Position numbers and translations under genes: made by a program
Shown here: positions 31,526-34,648 of the stretch, one piece after another
Layout: every line of letters starts with the position of its first letter
Numbering within the stretch: position 1 is the first letter of the stretch
Assembly (NCBI GenBank): GCA_964386865.1
Contig: CAYLUN010000059.1
Location: forward strand, 1-34,648
Length of the DNA stretch: 34,648 nt
Reading direction: 5' to 3'
Source: CAYLUN01 sp964386865
Lineage (GTDB): Bacteria > Verrucomicrobiota > Kiritimatiellia > RFP12 > UBA1067
Notes under the pieces: model-generated
Databases searched by the model: none
What the model was told of the DNA's origin: nothing
The model's input: the letters and a program-made list of their open reading frames with translations, nothing else

Positions 31526-34335
31526 CCCTGACACTCCCCTCCTTCTGCCTCGCCGCGCTCGTCCTCGCGGGCTGCGCTACGGCGCCACACGCATTCTACG
31601 TCGCGCCGACGGGCAGCGACGCGAACCCCGGCACGCTGGCCAAGCCGTTCGCCACCCTGCCCCGCGCCATGCAGGCGGCGCGCGGCCTGAGGCAGTCCAT
31701 GGACAAGGCCGAGGTGTCGGCCCGCCCCGTGAACGTCTTCCTGCGCGGCGGCACGTACGAGGTGCGCGAGCCGATCGTCTTCACGCCGGCCGACTCCGGC
31801 ACCGCCGACGCGCCCGTCACCTACGCCGCCTACCGCGACGAGAAGCCCGTCCTGAGCGGCGGCAAGCGCCTCTCCGGCTCCTGGCGCCAGACCCCCGGCA
31901 AGCCTTACTGGCAGCTCGACCTGCCCGAGGCCCGCGGCGGCAAATGGGCCTTCTGCACGCTTTTCGTCAACGGGGAGTCGCGCACGCGGGCCCGCACGCC
32001 CAACTGGGGTCAGAAGGTTCTCCGCGCCGAAGGCCGCGAGCCCGGCGGCGACCCGCGCCAGGCGCTACGCTACTTCGCCGGCGACATCGACCCGTCCTGG
32101 TCGAACCCCACCGATATCGACGTGGTCCTGCTCTGCTCGTGGACGCCCACCATCCACCGCATCAAGGAGATCATTCCCGAGCGCCGCGCCGTCCGCTTCT
32201 TCAGTTCCCACACCCGCTCCGTCGACTTTTGGGAGCGCAACTTCCGCTACTACCTCTCCAACGTCTTCGAGGCGCTCGACGAGCCCGGCGAGTGGTATCT
32301 CAACCGCCACACCGGCACGCTTTACTACTATCCCCTGCCCGGCGAGGAGTTGGCGCAGGCTGACGTCGTCGCGCCCGTGATGAAATCCCGCATGATCGAG
32401 TTCGCCGGCGACCTTGCCAGCGGCAAGACGATCGAGCACCTGCACGTTCGCGGCCTCGCGATCCGCCACCTCGACGGCGACATGGACACGCACAACGGCG
32501 CCTATCGCCAGGGCCACATGTACCTCACCTCGGCCATCGTCGCCAAAGGCCTGCGCCACGCCTCCTTCGAGCGCTGCGAATTCTCCCAGCTCGGCGAATA
32601 CGCGCTGGAGCTCGCCGACGGCTGCCGCGACGTGGCCGTCCGCCAGTGCCACATCTGGGATCTCGGCGCAGGCGCGATCCAGCTTGGCGTCACCGACCTG
32701 GGGACGCTTTTGGCCGGCCAGCGGTCAGCGGTCAGCAGCCAGAGGCCGGTGAATGCCAGCCCGTCGGCCGCTGACCTCCGACCTCCGACCTCTGACCTCC
32801 TGAACAACCCGCGCTACGTGACCGACCTCGTGATCGACAACTGCTGCATCCACCGCCTCGGCACGGTCTGGCACGGCTCCTACGGCATCGTCAACCGCTT
32901 CGCGTCGCGCACGCGCATCACGCACAACGAGATTTTCGACACGCACTGGGACGCCATCGGCCTCGACGCGCGCTGGGACTGGAAAGGCGAGGCGTACTCG
33001 CACGGCAACGAGATCGCCTACAACCACCTGCACCACCTGGGCCTGCGCTACCAGACCGACGCGGCGGGCGTCTACCAGTTCGGGCCGCTCGACACCCACA
33101 TCCACCACAACCTCATCCACGACACCGCGGCCTACCCCTACAACTGCGGCTACGCGGGCGTGTATCTGGACGAGCAGTCGCGCGGCGCGCGGGTCGAGAA
33201 CAACCTCGTCTACAACGCCGACTGGTACGCCTACTTCCAGCACAAGGGCATGGACAACCTCTTCCGCAACAACATCGGCGCCTTCGCCCGCGACGGACTG
33301 ATCCTGCGCGGCGGCCTGAACGAGCAGTGGCAGGCGAACTACATGGAGGCCTGCCGCAACATCTACGTCTCGAGCAACGCCGTCGCGATCAAGGCGGACT
33401 GGCAGCCCGGGCTCAAGCCGCCCCTGCTCCACAGCAACCTCTACCACACGATCGCCCCGGGCACAGCACTAACCTTCGCGGGCAAGAGCCTGTCCGAGTG
33501 GCAGGCGCTCGGCCACGACACAAACTCGGTGGTCGCCGACCCCGGCTGCCGCAACCCCGCCGCCTTCGATTTTTCGCTCCCGCCTGACGCGCCCGCCTGC
33601 CGGCTCATCGGCTTCGTGCCGTTCGACGAGGAGATCCGGAAGGCAGGCCTGACCGGCGAGGCCGCCTGGCGCGGCATCCCGAAGCGCTATCCGCCGCGCA
33701 CGCCCTCCGCCGTCTGGTCCGAGGACGACTTTGCCCGGCTCAACGCGTTCGAGCTCGACCTGAACCCGCTGAAGGACGGCGACGAGCCCGGCATTTTCCG
33801 CCTAACCGAGCAGAAGGGCGCGGGGTTTGCGGTCACGAGCGAAGTCCCCGGCACGCGCGGCCCGAAATGCCTGAAGTGCACAGATAAGAAGGGCCTCCCG
33901 AAGTCCTTCTACCCGTACCTGCATGTCGCGCCGCGCGCGCTCACGCGCGGCCGCATCACGTTCACCTTCGCCGCGCGCCTGCCCGCCGAGGCGGCCCCCG
34001 CGCCATTCGCCGTCGATCTCCGCGGCCGCAACCAAGCCAGCGACACGGGCCCCTCCCTCACGATCGCCCGCGACGGCTCCGTGAAGGCGAGCGGCAAGCC
34101 GGTCTGCACGCTGAAGCCCGGCGCCTGGACGACCTTCGAGATCGCCTTCACTCTGGGCCCTGCGAGCACCGGCTCGTACACGCTGACGACGCGCACCGGC
34201 TCAGATGAAAAGACCCAGACGCTGCCTTTCGCCCACGCCACCTTCGATCAGCTCAGCTGGCTCGGCATCACCGCCCCCGCAGACGCAGACGGCTGCTTCT
34301 ATCTCGACAGCCTGACCCTGACCGTCCGCGAATAG
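31522..34335 (+). CDS. Right-handed parallel beta-helix lipoprotein (possible polysaccharide-active enzyme)
   Basis: ATG 31522 overlaps the upstream stop and begins a lipoprotein signal with the lipobox L-A-G-C at residue 18; the mature protein should be lipid-anchored. FYVAPTGSDANPGTLAKPFATLPRAM is the usual N-cap of extracellular beta-helix proteins. Residues ~150-700 show the turn-rich pattern of a parallel beta-helix (GSYGIVNRFASRTRITHNEIFDTH, HGNEIAYNHLHHLG, IHHNLIHDT, VENNLVYN, FRNNIGAF). Residues ~745-937 form a separate beta-rich domain, perhaps carbohydrate-binding. Many relatives are lyases or glycosidases, but no catalytic residue set is evident. A repeat-derived insert of ~28 residues lies at ~399-427. 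The protein has 937 residues. Confidence 0.83.
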   Translation: MTLTLPSFCLAALVLAGCATAPHAFYVAPTGSDANPGTLAKPFATLPRAMQAARGLRQSMDKAEVSARPVNVFLRGGTYEVREPIVFTPADSGTADAPVTYAAYRDEKPVLSGGKRLSGSWRQTPGKPYWQLDLPEARGGKWAFCTLFVNGESRTRARTPNWGQKVLRAEGREPGGDPRQALRYFAGDIDPSWSNPTDIDVVLLCSWTPTIHRIKEIIPERRAVRFFSSHTRSVDFWERNFRYYLSNVFEALDEPGEWYLNRHTGTLYYYPLPGEELAQADVVAPVMKSRMIEFAGDLASGKTIEHLHVRGLAIRHLDGDMDTHNGAYRQGHMYLTSAIVAKGLRHASFERCEFSQLGEYALELADGCRDVAVRQCHIWDLGAGAIQLGVTDLGTLLAGQRSAVSSQRPVNASPSAADLRPPTSDLLNNPRYVTDLVIDNCCIHRLGTVWHGSYGIVNRFASRTRITHNEIFDTHWDAIGLDARWDWKGEAYSHGNEIAYNHLHHLGLRYQTDAAGVYQFGPLDTHIHHNLIHDTAAYPYNCGYAGVYLDEQSRGARVENNLVYNADWYAYFQHKGMDNLFRNNIGAFARDGLILRGGLNEQWQANYMEACRNIYVSSNAVAIKADWQPGLKPPLLHSNLYHTIAPGTALTFAGKSLSEWQALGHDTNSVVADPGCRNPAAFDFSLPPDAPACRLIGFVPFDEEIRKAGLTGEAAWRGIPKRYPPRTPSAVWSEDDFARLNAFELDLNPLKDGDEPGIFRLTEQKGAGFAVTSEVPGTRGPKCLKCTDKKGLPKSFYPYLHVAPRALTRGRITFTFAARLPAEAAPAPFAVDLRGRNQASDTGPSLTIARDGSVKASGKPVCTLKPGAWTTFEIAFTLGPASTGSYTLTTRTGSDEKTQTLPFAHATFDQLSWLGITAPADADGCFYLDSLTLTVRE
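32716..32800. repeat. GGTCAG-type inverted/tandem repeat insert within the beta-helix gene
   Basis: The left side has GCGGTCAGCGGTCAGCAGCC (32721-32740). The right side has GGCCGCTGACCTCCGACC followed by TCCGACCTCTGACCTCC (32766-32800). The right side is the reverse complement of a run of the same GGTCAG/GGTCGG unit. The reading frame is kept, adding a Ser/Pro-rich stretch (QRSAVSSQRPVN...) unlike the flanking beta-helix sequence. Confidence 0.75.
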
Positions 34336-34589
34336 GCCTGCGGTTTGCAGGCGCAGCCGAGCCTCGCGCACCGCTGGGCGCGTCGCGGCCGCAGGGGGTT
34401 CGCAGCGCCGGGAATAGCCGCCTCCCCTCATTCTCAAACTCAAGAACAGAAACCGCATTCCCGAGCCCGCACGCGCGGCCCGACGCGACATTTCTGGCGT
34501 CGCCACCACATGCGACCACATGGCACGCGTAATGCTAACTATATCCTGACAGGAAATGAATATTGCCCGGTGTTGAATCTGAGATCCCT
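34336..34589. other. Intergenic region after the beta-helix gene
   Basis: A 6-bp hairpin, GCCTGC-GGTTT-GCAGGC (34336-34352), directly follows the stop codon but has no T-run. The remaining sequence has lower coding character and becomes more AT-rich around 34530-34580. I see no RNA gene, confident promoter or ORF in it. Confidence 0.5.
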
Positions 34590-34648
34590 ATGCCTAACTT
34601 CAAGCCGAAGAATCGCGGCACCCGGATTCGTCTGGTGAGGTCTAGCGC
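34590..34648 (+). CDS. Possible 5' end of a truncated gene at the window edge
   Basis: ATG 34590 opens a frame that stays open to the end of the window (19 codons, MPNFKPKNRGTRIRLVRSS). The stretch before it is more AT-rich, as a promoter region might be. There is no clear Shine-Dalgarno sequence, and the fragment is too short to assign a family. Confidence 0.3.
   Translation, partial: MPNFKPKNRGTRIRLVRSS

Overview
The window is a gene-dense, GC-rich bacterial chromosome segment. The organism is Gram-negative: it has a Kdo transferase (waaA), a lipobox lipoprotein and deoxysugar genes. The beta-helix lipoprotein with a dispersed-repeat insert, the PHP-glycosyltransferase fusion and the DUF5672-type protein suggest a PVC-superphylum member, perhaps Kiritimatiellota. 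That placement is inferred from gene style and was not tested by any search.

Region 1 (1-11114, plus strand) is an almost complete branch from the shikimate entry to Phe and Trp. It has three units. (a) aroF (type I-beta DAHP synthase with an N-terminal regulatory domain) and pheA (prephenate dehydratase) lie behind a Tyr/Phe-rich leader peptide and an intrinsic terminator. The leader RNA carries a perfect 79-bp tandem duplication that creates five alternating complementary strands. (b) A stand-alone chorismate mutase of the eukaryotic (yeast-like) AroQ type has its own extended -10 promoter. (c) A full trp operon, trpE-G-D-C-F-aroG-B-A, contains a second DAHP synthase (type I-alpha) and sits behind a Trp-codon leader peptide and terminator. 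Both leaders look like ribosome-mediated attenuators, so each DAHP synthase isozyme is tied to a different end product.

Region 2 (11111-15432) holds a D-2-hydroxyacid dehydrogenase convergent with trpA (their stop codons share a CTAG), a large PHP-domain/GT4 glycosyltransferase fusion, and a convergent metallophosphoesterase. A strong stem-loop lies at that junction.

Region 3 (15429-19828, minus strand) is a transport and signalling cluster: a DUF485-like small membrane protein, a sodium:solute (ActP-like) symporter, a membrane Cache-PAS-DUF294 nucleotidyltransferase-like sensor, and the metallophosphoesterase translationally coupled to it.

Region 4 (20058-26312, minus strand) is a tight run: DUF5672-like protein, waaA, a DUF432-like protein, an MscS channel, and a multi-TM protein with a spermidine-synthase-like middle and TPR tail. 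Region 5 (26400-34335, plus strand) diverges from it. It starts with an RmlC-like epimerase, a TylC3/NovU-type C-methyltransferase, an NAD-dependent epimerase and a second methyltransferase (surface-sugar synthesis). It ends with a secreted carbohydrate-binding-like protein, an alpha/beta hydrolase and a beta-helix lipoprotein. Short palindromic repeats have inserted in frame into the beta-helix gene and probably into waaA. The last ~310 bases hold no clear gene apart from a possible truncated start.
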